DNA of 64,000 bases from Chryseobacterium sediminis (GTDB taxonomy: Bacteria > Bacteroidota > Bacteroidia > Flavobacteriales > Weeksellaceae), in contig NZ_VUNZ01000001.1 in assembly GCF_008386505.1 (NCBI RefSeq), forward strand, positions 1,729,937 through 1,793,936. Direction: 5' to 3'. Positions within the stretch are counted from its first letter, which is position 1, and the number at the start of each line of letters is the position of its first letter. The translations under genes were made by a program, and so were the position numbers. A model generated the notes under the pieces. It was not told the origin of the DNA, made no database searches, and worked only from the letters and a program-made list of their open reading frames with translations. This document shows positions 18,783-27,763 of the stretch, piece after piece.

Positions 18783-18933
18783 AAAAATAAAGCGGGAAGT
18801 TGGAAGAAGGAAGCGGGAAGTTCTTTTATCACAATCAAACAAAATCCAATCAATCATCAATTATTTTCCCTTTTCCCATCTGTATCATCAAAAATTGAAA
18901 GAACTGTATCCATTATTTTTTCTGCAAAATTTT

Positions 18934-18941
18934 TACATTTG
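18934..18941 (+). promoter_or_regulatory. -7 box of the EamA transporter gene
   Basis: TACATTTG, a match to TAnnTTTG. It lies downstream of the TTG at 18895 and 22 nt before the TTG at 18964, so it argues for the later start. Confidence 0.55.
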
Positions 18942-18963
18942 TTTGTTACACTACTTATTTACG

Positions 18964-19872
18964 TTGAAAGATTATAAACTTATTTTTGCTGTTCTTACCG
19001 TTGCTATGGTCTGGGGAACTACCTTTTTGGCTATACGTGTAGCTGTGGAAACCATTCCTGCATGGTTTGTAGCGGGAATCCGTCAGTTTTTGGCATCTCT
19101 TATTATGCTTGTCATTCTACTTTCGAGAAGAGAATTCAAATGGATTGGCTGGAAAAGCTTAGGATACCAGATTATTTTTTCTTCCCTGATGCTGGTTGTT
19201 GCTAATGGTATGACTACAGTAGCTGAGGAAACTGTTTCGAGCAGTCTTGCCTCTCTCATCAGTGCGTGTTCACCTATCCTTGTTTTTCTGGGAAGCGTAG
19301 CTGTGGGATTGCAGAAATTCAGTTTAAGGGCGCTTAGTGGTGTTTTGTTATGTTTCAGTGGAATTCTTTTTATTTTCTGGGACGGACTGAAAGACCTTGC
19401 CAACCCGGATTACAGAATGGGGATGATCTTTCTTTTCTGCGCTATTGCGGGCTGGGCTTCCGGAACTATTTTCACCAAGAAATTAAATATTCAGAGCGGA
19501 AATATAACATTGAATCTGTTTTATCAGTTCCTGTTTGCAGGTGTTGTTCAGATTATATTTGCATTCCTGTTTTCTGAAAATTATAACTTCGGAAACTGGA
19601 CAGCAAAGAGTATTTCCGCAATGTTATACCTTTCTGTTTTCGGTTCGGTGGCTGCTTTTTTTGCCTTTCATTATGCACTGACCAAAATTTCGCCGGTACA
19701 GGTCTCTATTCTGGCCTATATCAACACCATTATTGCTATATTTTTAGGATGGCTTATTATGGATGAAAAAGTCACTTTCAAGTTCATTCTTGCAGCTGTA
19801 ATGATCATCTGCGGTGTTTTTATTATTAATTACAAACCGGAAATGTTCAAAAGACAACGAATGGAATCTTAA
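18964..19872 (+). CDS. EamA/DMT family transporter
   Basis: Drug/metabolite-type exporter with ten predicted membrane helices in two EamA repeats (first about residues 5-135, second about 150-290; typical glycine-rich segments MVWGTTFLAIRVAV and AGWASGTIFTKK). I start at the TTG at 18964 (MKDYKLIFAV): this gives 302 residues, the usual family length, and a -7 promoter box lies inside the longer version from TTG 18895. No in-frame ATG is near. Substrate unknown; family members export amino acids and other small metabolites. Confidence 0.85.
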   Translation: MKDYKLIFAVLTVAMVWGTTFLAIRVAVETIPAWFVAGIRQFLASLIMLVILLSRREFKWIGWKSLGYQIIFSSLMLVVANGMTTVAEETVSSSLASLISACSPILVFLGSVAVGLQKFSLRALSGVLLCFSGILFIFWDGLKDLANPDYRMGMIFLFCAIAGWASGTIFTKKLNIQSGNITLNLFYQFLFAGVVQIIFAFLFSENYNFGNWTAKSISAMLYLSVFGSVAAFFAFHYALTKISPVQVSILAYINTIIAIFLGWLIMDEKVTFKFILAAVMIICGVFIINYKPEMFKRQRMES

Positions 19873-20015
19873 GGTAAAAAACAATATCAATAATCTCACC
19901 CCATCTATCCAGCTGTTTTTTAACTTATTAAATATAATTAAAATCAAATCCGTTTCAGACGGAGTTTCATATTCCCTTCATTTTTCTTATATTGTAATAC
20001 TCCAACCCATACAAT

Positions 20016-20579
20016 ATGCTGAAAAACACATTTTTTTTATTTCTGGTCTCCTCTTTTCTTCTTGTAAGCTGTGATTACAAAGAGAAAGAGAAAAACCTGA
20101 CAGACAGAGAAAAACAATTATTAGAAAAGGAAAAAGTATTTGCGAAGAAAGAATCCGAATATCAGTCACTCCTGAAAATGAGAGACAGTATTTATGCTAA
20201 GAAAGATTCTGTAGTTATCGCGACATGGCCTGCGGAGATTTCCGGCCCATGGAACGGAAAAGTTATCTGTACAGAATCCAACTGCAGTGAATATGCTGTG
20301 GGCGACCAACGTACTGATATCTGGGAGTTTGATGACGATTCTACCCAGCCTATAACAAAAATCATCAATAACAATAATCTGGTAAGGCTGTACACCGGCA
20401 AGTTTGAGAATAATGAAATCAGATTGTCTTTCAAAACAGATTCTACGGCCAAAAAGAATGTAGAAATGAGCGTTCTTCTTAATGATATTTCAGACAGCAA
20501 GATCAAAGGAACAAGAACCATCACCTCTGATGGCTGTACCGCCAAGTTCTCTGTTGAATTAGTACGTTCCACAAAATAA
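20016..20579 (+). CDS. Lipoprotein with N-terminal coiled coil, unknown function
   Basis: A 187-residue predicted lipoprotein: lipobox LLVSC (Cys19), then a highly charged helix (about residues 22-65, repeated KEKEK/REKQLLEKEK) that looks like a coiled coil, then a beta-rich domain beginning ISGPWNGKVICTESNCSEYA with Cys residues that may form disulfides. It ends 6 bp before the start of the CPA2 antiporter gene, so the two are probably co-transcribed. Function not recognised; an envelope role linked to the transporter is only a guess. Confidence 0.7.
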   Translation: MLKNTFFLFLVSSFLLVSCDYKEKEKNLTDREKQLLEKEKVFAKKESEYQSLLKMRDSIYAKKDSVVIATWPAEISGPWNGKVICTESNCSEYAVGDQRTDIWEFDDDSTQPITKIINNNNLVRLYTGKFENNEIRLSFKTDSTAKKNVEMSVLLNDISDSKIKGTRTITSDGCTAKFSVELVRSTK

Positions 20580-20585
20580 ACACCT

Positions 20586-22709
20586 ATGATTTTACTGAGT
20601 ATACACAACCTGAGTCTTCCTATTGAAGATCCGGTACTGAAGTTCCTGTTGGTACTGGTCATCATTCTGGCAGCACCATTGCTGTTAAATAAAATTAAAG
20701 TTCCCCACCTTTTGGGGCTTATCATCGCCGGAGCCATCATTGGTCCTAACGGATTTAATGTATTATCCAGAGACAGCAGTATTGTTGTAACGGGAACTAC
20801 TGGACTGCTTTACATCATGTTTCTGGCAGGTCTTGAAATAGATATGGGAGATTTTAAAAAGAACAAGTGGAAGAGTCTCACCTTTGGTATCTATACCTTC
20901 ACCGTTCCTTTTGTACTGGGATATCTGGGAGGATATTACCTTCTTCATTTCTCCATGCTGACATCTATCCTGTTTGCCAGTCTTTTTTCATCCCATACTC
21001 TTATTGCTTACCCATTGGTGAGCAAGTTGGGAATTGCCAAAAACAAGGCCGTTAATATCACAGTTGGAGGTACAATGATCACAGATATCCTTGCTCTATT
21101 GGTACTTGCCGTGATTGTGGGAATGTCCCAGGGAGATGTAGGAACAGAATTTTGGGTAAAGCTATCTGTTTCTTTCATTGTTTTTGCATTGATTGTCCTC
21201 ATTGTATTTCCGATTATAGGACGTTGGTTCTTTAAAAGAGTAGATGACAAAATCTCACAATATATTTTCGTACTGGTCATGATTTATCTGGCAGCGATGC
21301 TTGCAGAACTTGCCGGTGTGGAAGCCATTATCGGGGCATTTTTTGCAGGATTGGCTCTAAACAGACTTATTCCTCATACCTCTTCTTTGATGAACAGAGT
21401 TGAATTTGTAGGAAATGCCATCTTTATTCCATTCTTCCTGATCAGTGTAGGAATGCTGATTGATTTTAAAGTGTTCTTTAAAAGCTGGGAAACACTGGAA
21501 GTTGCCGGAATTATGCTTGTAGCTTCTATCGGTGGAAAATATCTTTCTGCGGTAGCGACTCAGAAAACATTCAGACTGACCAAAGAGGAAGGAAAACTGA
21601 TCTTTGGATTAAGCTCAGCCTCTGCAGCCGCAACACTGGCTTCAGTAATGGTAGGATATAATATCATCCTTTCTGAAACTGAAACCGGAGAACCTGTAAG
21701 GTTATTAAATGAACACGTGCTGAACGGAAGTATTTTACTGATCCTTGTTTCCTGTACTATTTCTTCCTTCATTTCCATGGCGAGTGCCCAGAAAATTGCT
21801 GAGAGCGATAATGAAGATACCGTTTCCGGAAACACCCATGAAGAAGAAAGTATTCTATTGGCAATCAACCACGAAGCGACAGTCGAAAGGATGGTAAATC
21901 TGGGAATTCTGATCAAAGCACATTCTAATACAGAAGATCTGTTTGCACTGAATGTCATCAATGAAGATAAAAATGAATCTTCAGTAAAGAATGCTGAAAA
22001 GCTTCTTCACCAGGCCGCAGATGCCGCAGCAGCAGCGGATGTGAAACTGCAAGCCTTAAAAAGATATGACAATGATGTCGTTAATGGAGTAAATAATGTG
22101 ATTAAAGAACAGAAAATCACAGACCTCATCATCGGATTAGAGGATGAAAAGGGATTTTCCCCTTCTTTTGTTTACAATCTTTATAATGGTTATCTACAGA
22201 ATGATGATGTGAATGTACTGGTATATCATGCAGCTCAACCACTTTCAACGATTAAAAAATATGCTGTGATGATTCCCGAAAATGCTCATCAGGAAGCAGG
22301 ATTCTTCCATGCATTGCTGAGAGTCTGGAATATCGCCAGAAATTCCGGAGCTACGGTTGTTTTCTATGCTCCCGAAAATATTCTTGATATCCTGCAGAAA
22401 ATTATTAAAAAAGCCAATATAGAAGCTGAGTTTATCATTATGAGTACATGGCAGGATGGCGAAAGAACCGCTGCCCAGCTGAAAGATGATGAAGCCTTAA
22501 TTATTTTGATGGCAAAACGAGGCATGAAATCCTATATTCCACGAATGAGACTGATCCCGGAACTTCTGAACAGGAATCTGAGTGATAACAATTACCTTCT
22601 GATCTTCCCTTTCTCAGAATATGATAAAAACAGTCCGGAAATACGTTCCGTAGGAAATCACGGAGATTTTGTGGAGATCGGAAATGTGATTCAGAAGATT
22701 TTTAAGTAA
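20586..22709 (+). CDS. CPA2-family cation:proton antiporter with C-terminal USP-like domain
   Basis: A 707-residue Na+(K+)/H+ exchanger. The N-terminal part (to about residue 400) has about 12 membrane helices with CPA2 landmarks: LKFLLVLVIILAAPLLLNK, HLLGLIIAGAIIGPNGF, GLLYIMFLAGLEID and IIGAFFAGLALNRLIP. The C-terminal cytoplasmic part (about 415-705) resembles tandem universal-stress-protein folds (SILLAINHEATVERMVNLG...), which may bind nucleotide and regulate transport. Likely operon with the coiled-coil lipoprotein 6 bp upstream. Role in pH or salt balance inferred. Confidence 0.88.
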   Translation: MILLSIHNLSLPIEDPVLKFLLVLVIILAAPLLLNKIKVPHLLGLIIAGAIIGPNGFNVLSRDSSIVVTGTTGLLYIMFLAGLEIDMGDFKKNKWKSLTFGIYTFTVPFVLGYLGGYYLLHFSMLTSILFASLFSSHTLIAYPLVSKLGIAKNKAVNITVGGTMITDILALLVLAVIVGMSQGDVGTEFWVKLSVSFIVFALIVLIVFPIIGRWFFKRVDDKISQYIFVLVMIYLAAMLAELAGVEAIIGAFFAGLALNRLIPHTSSLMNRVEFVGNAIFIPFFLISVGMLIDFKVFFKSWETLEVAGIMLVASIGGKYLSAVATQKTFRLTKEEGKLIFGLSSASAAATLASVMVGYNIILSETETGEPVRLLNEHVLNGSILLILVSCTISSFISMASAQKIAESDNEDTVSGNTHEEESILLAINHEATVERMVNLGILIKAHSNTEDLFALNVINEDKNESSVKNAEKLLHQAADAAAAADVKLQALKRYDNDVVNGVNNVIKEQKITDLIIGLEDEKGFSPSFVYNLYNGYLQNDDVNVLVYHAAQPLSTIKKYAVMIPENAHQEAGFFHALLRVWNIARNSGATVVFYAPENILDILQKIIKKANIEAEFIIMSTWQDGERTAAQLKDDEALIILMAKRGMKSYIPRMRLIPELLNRNLSDNNYLLIFPFSEYDKNSPEIRSVGNHGDFVEIGNVIQKIFK

Positions 22710-22796
22710 GAGATTGGAAGCTGAAAGAGGGATGATGGAGGTGATCGATGATGTATAAATAATCATTTTTTATTAAATCATCAAACCATTCAGTCA

Positions 22797-22867
22797 TCAA
22801 TAGGATCGGGCTAAAGCCATTTAAATGGATAATTATTGATAAACGGGCTAAAGCCCATTCCTATTGA
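22797..22867. repeat. Palindromic intergenic element (GGGCTAAAGCC family), copy a
   Basis: A 71-bp element bounded by TCAATAGGA and its exact reverse complement TCCTATTGA, with GGGCTAAAGCC inside each end. It lacks a coding region. Related copies lie at 23732, 28034 and 55563. Confidence 0.75.
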
Positions 22868-22898
22868 ATTTCGTATTTTGGCCAAAAAAAAACAACCT

Positions 22899-23711
22899 AT
22901 GAAACAAACTATCGGATTTTTCTTCTTTTTTATGTCCATCATTATTTCTGCACAAAGCCTTACTCTTTCTGATAAAGCGGTGAAAAAGAAACTGGACTCT
23001 ATCAAAACTGAAGGAAATCTACTCTACTCTTACGAAAATGCGTCATGGCATGCAGGAGATCTTGTAGGCAGCAATAAAAGGCTTGCTGAAAATACCGGAA
23101 GCTATATCACATATCAGAAAAATGACACCATCAAAACTTCTTTTCTTAATAAAGCCGGTAATATGGTGATCGCAGAACTTTCTTTCAAAAATAACCAAAC
23201 AAAACCTGTCAAAGAAAATTTTAAGGAAAGGGTAATTAATGAAACTGAAGGCACCTTAAAAAATATCCGTTCAACTGTTATCCCGCAGTTATCCGATCCA
23301 AAATATGCGGTAACAGTACCACAAGGATATAGTCTTAATATGATTATTATTCCGTTTAATGAAAACTATAAAGTATATTTAATACCAGGTACCGCACAAT
23401 CCGGAGTCATTCCTTTCGGAAATGATTATCTTTTTGTTTCTGATAAAAAAGGGAATATTATTTCCCATAAAAAATTTCATTCAAGACTTATTCCAACCTC
23501 TACAGTATTGGAAAATGGAGGAACAGTAACAATGTCTACTCACAGCCATTTGGCAACCAATCCTTTTATTTCGGCAACGGACATTTGTACGTTTAAACTC
23601 TATGCTCCGTTTACAGCACTTGAAGAATTTTCTGTTTTATCAACAGCTTTAGGAAGTTATATTAAATACAATTATAAAAAAGACAATATCGAAGTGGTTA
23701 AGAACCCTTAA
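22899..23711 (+). CDS. Secreted protein of unknown function
   Basis: A 270-residue protein with a signal peptide (KQTIGFFFFFMSIIISAQS, cleavage after about residue 19). The start is the ATG at 22899; an upstream in-frame ATG at 22836 would place non-signal sequence and a palindromic repeat inside the coding region. The mature part is mixed alpha/beta with no motif I recognise; it carries a long charged segment (KPVKENFKERVINETEGTLK) and a C-terminal MSTHSHLATNPFISATDICT region. It is flanked on both sides by copies of the same palindromic element, which suggests an accessory gene. No function proposed. Confidence 0.65.
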   Translation: MKQTIGFFFFFMSIIISAQSLTLSDKAVKKKLDSIKTEGNLLYSYENASWHAGDLVGSNKRLAENTGSYITYQKNDTIKTSFLNKAGNMVIAELSFKNNQTKPVKENFKERVINETEGTLKNIRSTVIPQLSDPKYAVTVPQGYSLNMIIIPFNENYKVYLIPGTAQSGVIPFGNDYLFVSDKKGNIISHKKFHSRLIPTSTVLENGGTVTMSTHSHLATNPFISATDICTFKLYAPFTALEEFSVLSTALGSYIKYNYKKDNIEVVKNP

Positions 23712-23731
23712 TTATAAAAGCAATTACATCA

Positions 23732-23828
23732 TCAATAGGATTGGGCTTTAGCCCGATGTAAACCATAGCAAAAAATTGCCTTTAGCCAAACCTAAAATTA
23801 AGTTTTGGCTAAAGTCAATTTCTATTGA
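23732..23828. repeat. Palindromic intergenic element (GGGCTAAAGCC family), copy b
   Basis: A 97-bp element with ends TCAATAGGA and TTCTATTGA; internal GGGCTTTAGCCC and TTTTGGCTAAAG. Longer and more diverged than copy a. Together the two copies bracket the hypothetical gene at 22899-23711. Confidence 0.7.
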
Positions 23829-23847
23829 ATTGTTTGTAGAACAACAT

Positions 23848-23896
23848 AAAAAGGGAGCTGTTTTATCTTTAAAAACAGCTCCCGTTCTTTTATTTT
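23848..23896. terminator. Bidirectional terminator between the secreted-protein gene and purK
   Basis: Long stem GGGAGCTGTTTT / AAAACAGCTCCC. T-rich after the stem on the plus strand (TTCTTTTATTTT), and TTTTT directly after it on the minus strand, so it can end both convergent genes and is probably strongest for purK. Confidence 0.85.
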
Positions 23897-23905
23897 AAAT
23901 TGATT

Positions 23906-25018
23906 TTACTCAGAAATTACTCTTACCATTCCCTTCACCATAACCAGCTTTTCCATAAGCTCTTCTCTGGAATCTGCAAGAACGTTGATGTGTCCCATTT
24001 TTCTTCCTGGTTTGGTTTCTGTTTTTCCGTATAAGTGGATGTAGGTTTCAGGTAACTGAAGAACGTCTTCCATTCCCTCATATACTACTTTTCCGGTGTA
24101 TCCTTCCGCACCTACCAGATTCAGCATTCCGCTGTAAGTGATAGCATCGGTATCTGCTAAAGGTAAGTTTTTTACCACACGGTACATCTGCTCAAATTGA
24201 GAATTGGTATTTCCTTCCTGGCTCTGATGTCCTGAATTGTGAAGTCTTGGAGCCGTTTCATTCACCCATATTTTTCCTTCTTTGTCAAGGAATAATTCTA
24301 TGGCAAATAATCCCGGAGAATTTACAGCATTTAAAAACTTCTCTGTAATGGAATCAATTTGATTCTGAACATCTTCTGTTAAAAGAACCGGACATACATT
24401 GAAATCCAAAAGGTTCAGCTTTGGATCAGCCACCATTTCTGTTACAGGAAAAATATTCGTTTCTCCTTTCTCATTTCGTGCTACAATCACAGAAAGTTCT
24501 TTATCAATATCTACCAGACTTTCAATGACAGATGCTTCTGTCCATAAGTGCTGATAATCTTCTTCTGTTTTGATCACCTGTACCCCTTTTCCATCATATC
24601 CGCCTGTATTCATTTTCTGAACAAACGGCAAAGGCATGATAATTTTCTCATCACTATTCCATACTACCTGAAATTCCGGACTTGGAATGTCGTGAGCTTT
24701 ATAAAATTCTTTCTGAAGGATCTTTTGCTGAATTGTTTTGATGATACTGGCATTAGGAACTACTTTTATTCCCTGCTTTTCAAGTTCTGCCAGTGCATCA
24801 GCATTTACATGTTCAATTTCAATGGTTACAACATCCTTGTCTTTACCGAAGTTAAGAACCGTATTATAGTCATTAAAATTTCCCTGTGTAAAATACGATA
24901 TGTTATGACATGGTGCATCAGAAGCCGGATCCAGAGTATAAAACTCATCATCATACTTCAATGCGCTTTGTATCAGCATTCTTCCCAGCTGTCCGCCTCC
25001 CAGAATTCCTATTTTCAT
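23906..25018 (-). CDS. purK: 5-(carboxyamino)imidazole ribonucleotide synthase PurK
   Basis: ATP-grasp enzyme of purine synthesis: carboxylates AIR with bicarbonate and ATP to give N5-CAIR, the substrate of PurE. 370 residues with the N-terminal GILGGGQLGRML loop (residues 3-14), the ATP-grasp centre (KMNTGGYDGKGVQVIK, about 135-150) and the metal-binding ETAPRLHNSGHQS segment. It is the second gene of a likely operon: the DUF1543 gene ends 25 bp upstream. purE is on the same strand about 5.1 kb downstream. Confidence 0.95.
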   Translation of the reverse strand: MKIGILGGGQLGRMLIQSALKYDDEFYTLDPASDAPCHNISYFTQGNFNDYNTVLNFGKDKDVVTIEIEHVNADALAELEKQGIKVVPNASIIKTIQQKILQKEFYKAHDIPSPEFQVVWNSDEKIIMPLPFVQKMNTGGYDGKGVQVIKTEEDYQHLWTEASVIESLVDIDKELSVIVARNEKGETNIFPVTEMVADPKLNLLDFNVCPVLLTEDVQNQIDSITEKFLNAVNSPGLFAIELFLDKEGKIWVNETAPRLHNSGHQSQEGNTNSQFEQMYRVVKNLPLADTDAITYSGMLNLVGAEGYTGKVVYEGMEDVLQLPETYIHLYGKTETKPGRKMGHINVLADSREELMEKLVMVKGMVRVISE

Positions 25019-25043
25019 TTTTTATTTTTATTAGATTTACTTC

Positions 25044-25595
25044 TTATTGAATTTTATCGATTTTTAAATACCCAAGTCCCATCGGGTTTTCCTGATTTTC
25101 TGCATCAGATTTTTTAAGTACGATAGCATATTTTTCTTTCATATAGGCAGGAAGAATATCACTCACATTGAAAATATCATCAATATCTACTCCATGCTTA
25201 TCATCAATATGGCTTACCGCTCCTTCAAATCCCATCGTCTGATAAAACTGGGTAGCTTTTGCTCTTTTTACAATCTCTCCCATAGACTGGCCTACCATCA
25301 AGTGCTGCTCATGAAATTCTTCAAAGAAGCCCGGTTTGTACCCTCCCAGATTAAGGAAGAACAATTGATCTTCTGATGATTTCTCTCCCTTTTCTACAAT
25401 CTCCACTTCATAGCCGTCAGCAAATTTAACCTCCTGATAACAATCAAGATGAATTTTACCTTCTGCTTCCTTCCAAAACTCTTTCATATCCGGAATTAAA
25501 TCTTTAAGATTCTCTGCTATTCCGAAGAAAACATCGTGCTGCTCAATATTTCTTCCTTTAGGAGTTGACCCAAGGATGACATAAAATAATTTCAT
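25044..25595 (-). CDS. DUF1543 domain-containing protein
   Basis: 183 residues from the ATG at 25595 (MKLFYVILGSTPKGRNIEQH, the usual family N-terminus). An ATG four codons upstream at 25607 sits 5 nt after a -7 box and could also be used. Two related halves are visible: LFYVILG...HDVFFGIAENLKDLIP and LFFLNLGGYKPGFFEEFHE..., the known pattern of DUF1543. The function of the family is unknown. Placed directly before purK and probably co-transcribed with it. Confidence 0.82.
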   Translation of the reverse strand: MKLFYVILGSTPKGRNIEQHDVFFGIAENLKDLIPDMKEFWKEAEGKIHLDCYQEVKFADGYEVEIVEKGEKSSEDQLFFLNLGGYKPGFFEEFHEQHLMVGQSMGEIVKRAKATQFYQTMGFEGAVSHIDDKHGVDIDDIFNVSDILPAYMKEKYAIVLKKSDAENQENPMGLGYLKIDKIQ

Positions 25596-25612
25596 TACAT
25601 TTTTCATGCATA

Positions 25613-25620
25613 CAAAAATA
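25613..25620 (-). promoter_or_regulatory. -7 box of the DUF1543-purK operon
   Basis: TATTTTTG on the minus strand, 5 nt before the ATG at 25607 and 17 nt before the ATG at 25595. It is back to back with the promoter of the tauE gene. Confidence 0.55.
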
Positions 25621-25668
25621 CGTTAAATTTATCTTTTTCAAATGTTTGGCAGACTACTACAATAATTT

Positions 25669-25676
25669 TATATTTG
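25669..25676 (+). promoter_or_regulatory. -7 box of the TauE/SafE gene
   Basis: TATATTTG, 16 nt before the ATG at 25693. Confidence 0.55.
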
Positions 25677-25692
25677 TAACATTATTTGTAGT

Positions 25693-26523
25693 ATGTCAGA
25701 AATCATCATACTCTTCCTTGGCGCAATTTCCGCTGGTCTATTAGGTTCACTTACGGGTTTAGGAGGAGGAGTTATCATCATTCCTTTATTAACGCTGGGA
25801 TTCGGCGTTCCAATGCATTATGCTATTGGTGCTTCACTCATATCTGTGATTGGGACCTCTTCCGGTGCGGCTGTAGCTTTCGTCAAAGAAGGGTTTACCA
25901 ACATGAGAATCGGGATGTTTCTCGAAATTGCCACCACAGCAGGAGCTATTGTGGGTGCTTTGGTTTCGGGAATGCTTAATCCTAATACAATCGGGATTAT
26001 TTTTGCAAGTATCCTTCTTCTTACTGTGATTTTGAATCTTAAAGGTAAACCTGATCATCAGGAGCCTCTGATCAAAGGAAGTCTTGAAGAAAAACTGAAA
26101 TTGTACGGGACATTCCCTGATAAAGGAGTATTGAAAAGCTATTCAGCAAGAAATACAGTTCCTGGATTTTTGATGATGATGTTCGCCGGTGCTATGTCCG
26201 GACTTTTAGGAATAGGTTCCGGAGCATTGAAGGTATTGGCAATGGACAATATGATGAAACTGCCTTTCAAAGTATCTACAACAACCAGTAATTTTATGAT
26301 TGGGGTAACGGCAGTAGCCAGCGCACTGATCTATTTTCAGAGAGGTGAAATTATTCCTGTCATTGTAGCTCCGGTATTAATTGGAGTTGTAATCGGAAGT
26401 TTTATCGGTTCAAAAACGCTGATGGTATCAAAGACCAAAAAATTAAAAGTATTTTTTGCCATTGTAATCACCATTCTGTCAGTTTACATGATGTATAACG
26501 GTATCAACAAAAGCTTCAGATAA
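25693..26523 (+). CDS. Sulfite exporter TauE/SafE family protein
   Basis: A 276-residue inner membrane permease with about eight helices in two repeats, each opening with the family glycine motif (GLLGSLTGLGGGVIIIPLL near the start, SGLLGIGSGALKVLAM near residue 170). The family exports sulfite, sulfoacetate or other organosulfur compounds. The next gene encodes a DUF1634 membrane protein whose ATG overlaps this stop codon by one base (TAATG). TauE-DUF1634 pairs recur in bacteria, so the two probably form one transporter. Substrate unknown. Confidence 0.88.
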   Translation: MSEIIILFLGAISAGLLGSLTGLGGGVIIIPLLTLGFGVPMHYAIGASLISVIGTSSGAAVAFVKEGFTNMRIGMFLEIATTAGAIVGALVSGMLNPNTIGIIFASILLLTVILNLKGKPDHQEPLIKGSLEEKLKLYGTFPDKGVLKSYSARNTVPGFLMMMFAGAMSGLLGIGSGALKVLAMDNMMKLPFKVSTTTSNFMIGVTAVASALIYFQRGEIIPVIVAPVLIGVVIGSFIGSKTLMVSKTKKLKVFFAIVITILSVYMMYNGINKSFR

Positions 26524-26906
26524 TGAGAAAGAATTTTACAGACGTAGATCTGAACCGCTCCGTTGGAAATCTTTTGAGGTTAGGTGTTATTCTTTCTGTA
26601 GCAACATCTCTGATTGGTTTTATCAAATTATTTTTTGAGGGTTTTAAAATGCCCGAAAAATATACAAGCCTTGTGGTAGGTACTTCTTCAGATAAAGTAT
26701 GGGGACATTTCTGGAATTCTCTTTGTAAAGGAGAAGGAATGGCGATTATCCAACTGGGAATTCTTCTGTTGATCTTCACTCCCCTGATGAGGATTGTTTT
26801 TGCTTTAATTGGTTATTTAAAAGAAAAAGACTACGTATATGTAGTCATTTCTTCTATTGTTTTAGCAATTATGGCAGTGAGTTTCTTTGCAGGCTACGCC
26901 CACTAA
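26523..26906 (+). CDS. DUF1634 domain-containing membrane protein
   Basis: A 127-residue protein with three predicted membrane helices (about residues 18-38, 75-97, 105-125). The pattern DLNRSVGNLLRLGVILSVAT at the start and LLIFTPLMRIVFALIGYLKEKDYVYV fits DUF1634. Translationally coupled to the TauE/SafE gene by a one-base stop/start overlap, so it is likely an accessory subunit of that exporter. Confidence 0.85.
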   Translation: MRKNFTDVDLNRSVGNLLRLGVILSVATSLIGFIKLFFEGFKMPEKYTSLVVGTSSDKVWGHFWNSLCKGEGMAIIQLGILLLIFTPLMRIVFALIGYLKEKDYVYVVISSIVLAIMAVSFFAGYAH

Positions 26907-26908
26907 TT

Positions 26909-27286
26909 TTACATTTCATAAAATTCTAACGGCAACTGATCCGGATCCTGGGTAAAGAAAAACTCTTTTCCAGTGAATTCATCTATGCGGATTTCTTCGC
27001 AATTCAGCCCCTTTCCTATCAGTTCATTTCGTTTTTCCGAAACATTTTCTACAGAGAAAGCAAGATGTCTTAAACCGCATGCTTCAGGACGTGACGGACG
27101 TTGTGGAGGATCAGGAAAAGAGAATAACTCAATCACATAATGATCACCGATAGCCAGATCAAGTTTGTATGATTTTCTTTCTTCACGGTATACTTCCCGT
27201 ATTATATTCAGACCTAAAATTTCCGTATAAAATTTCTTTGATACAGTATAATCTGAACAGATGATGGCAATATGATGGATCTTCAT
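26909..27286 (-). CDS. VOC family protein (YaeR-like glyoxalase I homologue)
   Basis: A 125-residue vicinal-oxygen-chelate protein. Two beta-alpha-beta-beta-beta modules are visible: MKIHHIAIICSDYTVSKKFY...HYVIELF and GLRHLAFSVENVSEKRNEL...FFTQDPDQLPLEFYE. Possible metal ligands are His5, Glu54, His74 and the C-terminal Glu in PLEFYE. The closest named relatives are YaeR/SMU-type glyoxalase-like proteins, whose substrate is not firmly known. Convergent with the DUF1634 gene, 2 bp apart. Confidence 0.82.
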   Translation of the reverse strand: MKIHHIAIICSDYTVSKKFYTEILGLNIIREVYREERKSYKLDLAIGDHYVIELFSFPDPPQRPSRPEACGLRHLAFSVENVSEKRNELIGKGLNCEEIRIDEFTGKEFFFTQDPDQLPLEFYEM

Positions 27287-27322
27287 TCTTTAAATTTTAA
27301 ACTACTTCTTAATTCAACATTT

Positions 27323-27763
27323 TTATTTAATCTCCTTACAGTTATCTTTTCTTCTTGTATCAATAATATACTGAATTTTCCATTCGTTATTCTGCTTTAC
27401 CAGCTGAAAACTATTGGCTCCGCAATGTGACAGTTTTTCTTTTAAATAAAAAGAATAAGGAGTAAATACGCTTGCCAGATTTCCGTCCGTATGAATAGCT
27501 TCTATGATAATTCTTTCATCCAGATCTCCTTTTGTAAATTTTGAAACCGAAGCAACGAAATCCGGTATACTGTCACTTTTTACAGTACCGTCTTTGGTTA
27601 TGGTCTGAAGAACTGCATTTTCTGTAAAAGCTGATTTTACCAGCTCAGGATCGGCATTTTTCATTCCAAGGAACAAATTACGGATTGGTTTTTCAATATC
27701 CTGACTCTGCTGACCAAAACAGGCAACACTGAGTAACAAAAGAATGCCGGCAATCTTTTTCAT
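27323..27763 (-). CDS. Secreted NTF2-like (lumazine-binding/SnoaL-type) protein
   Basis: 146 residues with a signal peptide (KKIAGILLLLSVACFGQQ) and a cone-shaped NTF2-like fold: IEKPIRNLFLGMKNADPELV, FTENAVLQTITKDG, VASVFTPYSFYLKEK and NEWKIQYIID are typical strands and helices. The family includes isomerases and ligand-binding proteins; no catalytic residues can be assigned here. Lies 36 bp upstream of the VOC gene on the same strand, so the two may be co-transcribed. Confidence 0.75.
   Translation of the reverse strand: MKKIAGILLLLSVACFGQQSQDIEKPIRNLFLGMKNADPELVKSAFTENAVLQTITKDGTVKSDSIPDFVASVSKFTKGDLDERIIIEAIHTDGNLASVFTPYSFYLKEKLSHCGANSFQLVKQNNEWKIQYIIDTRRKDNCKEIK

Noticed and set aside
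18895..18963. Longer TTG start for the EamA transporter
   Set aside because: A -7 promoter box lies inside this stretch, the extra residues are not conserved-looking, and the shorter form has the family length.
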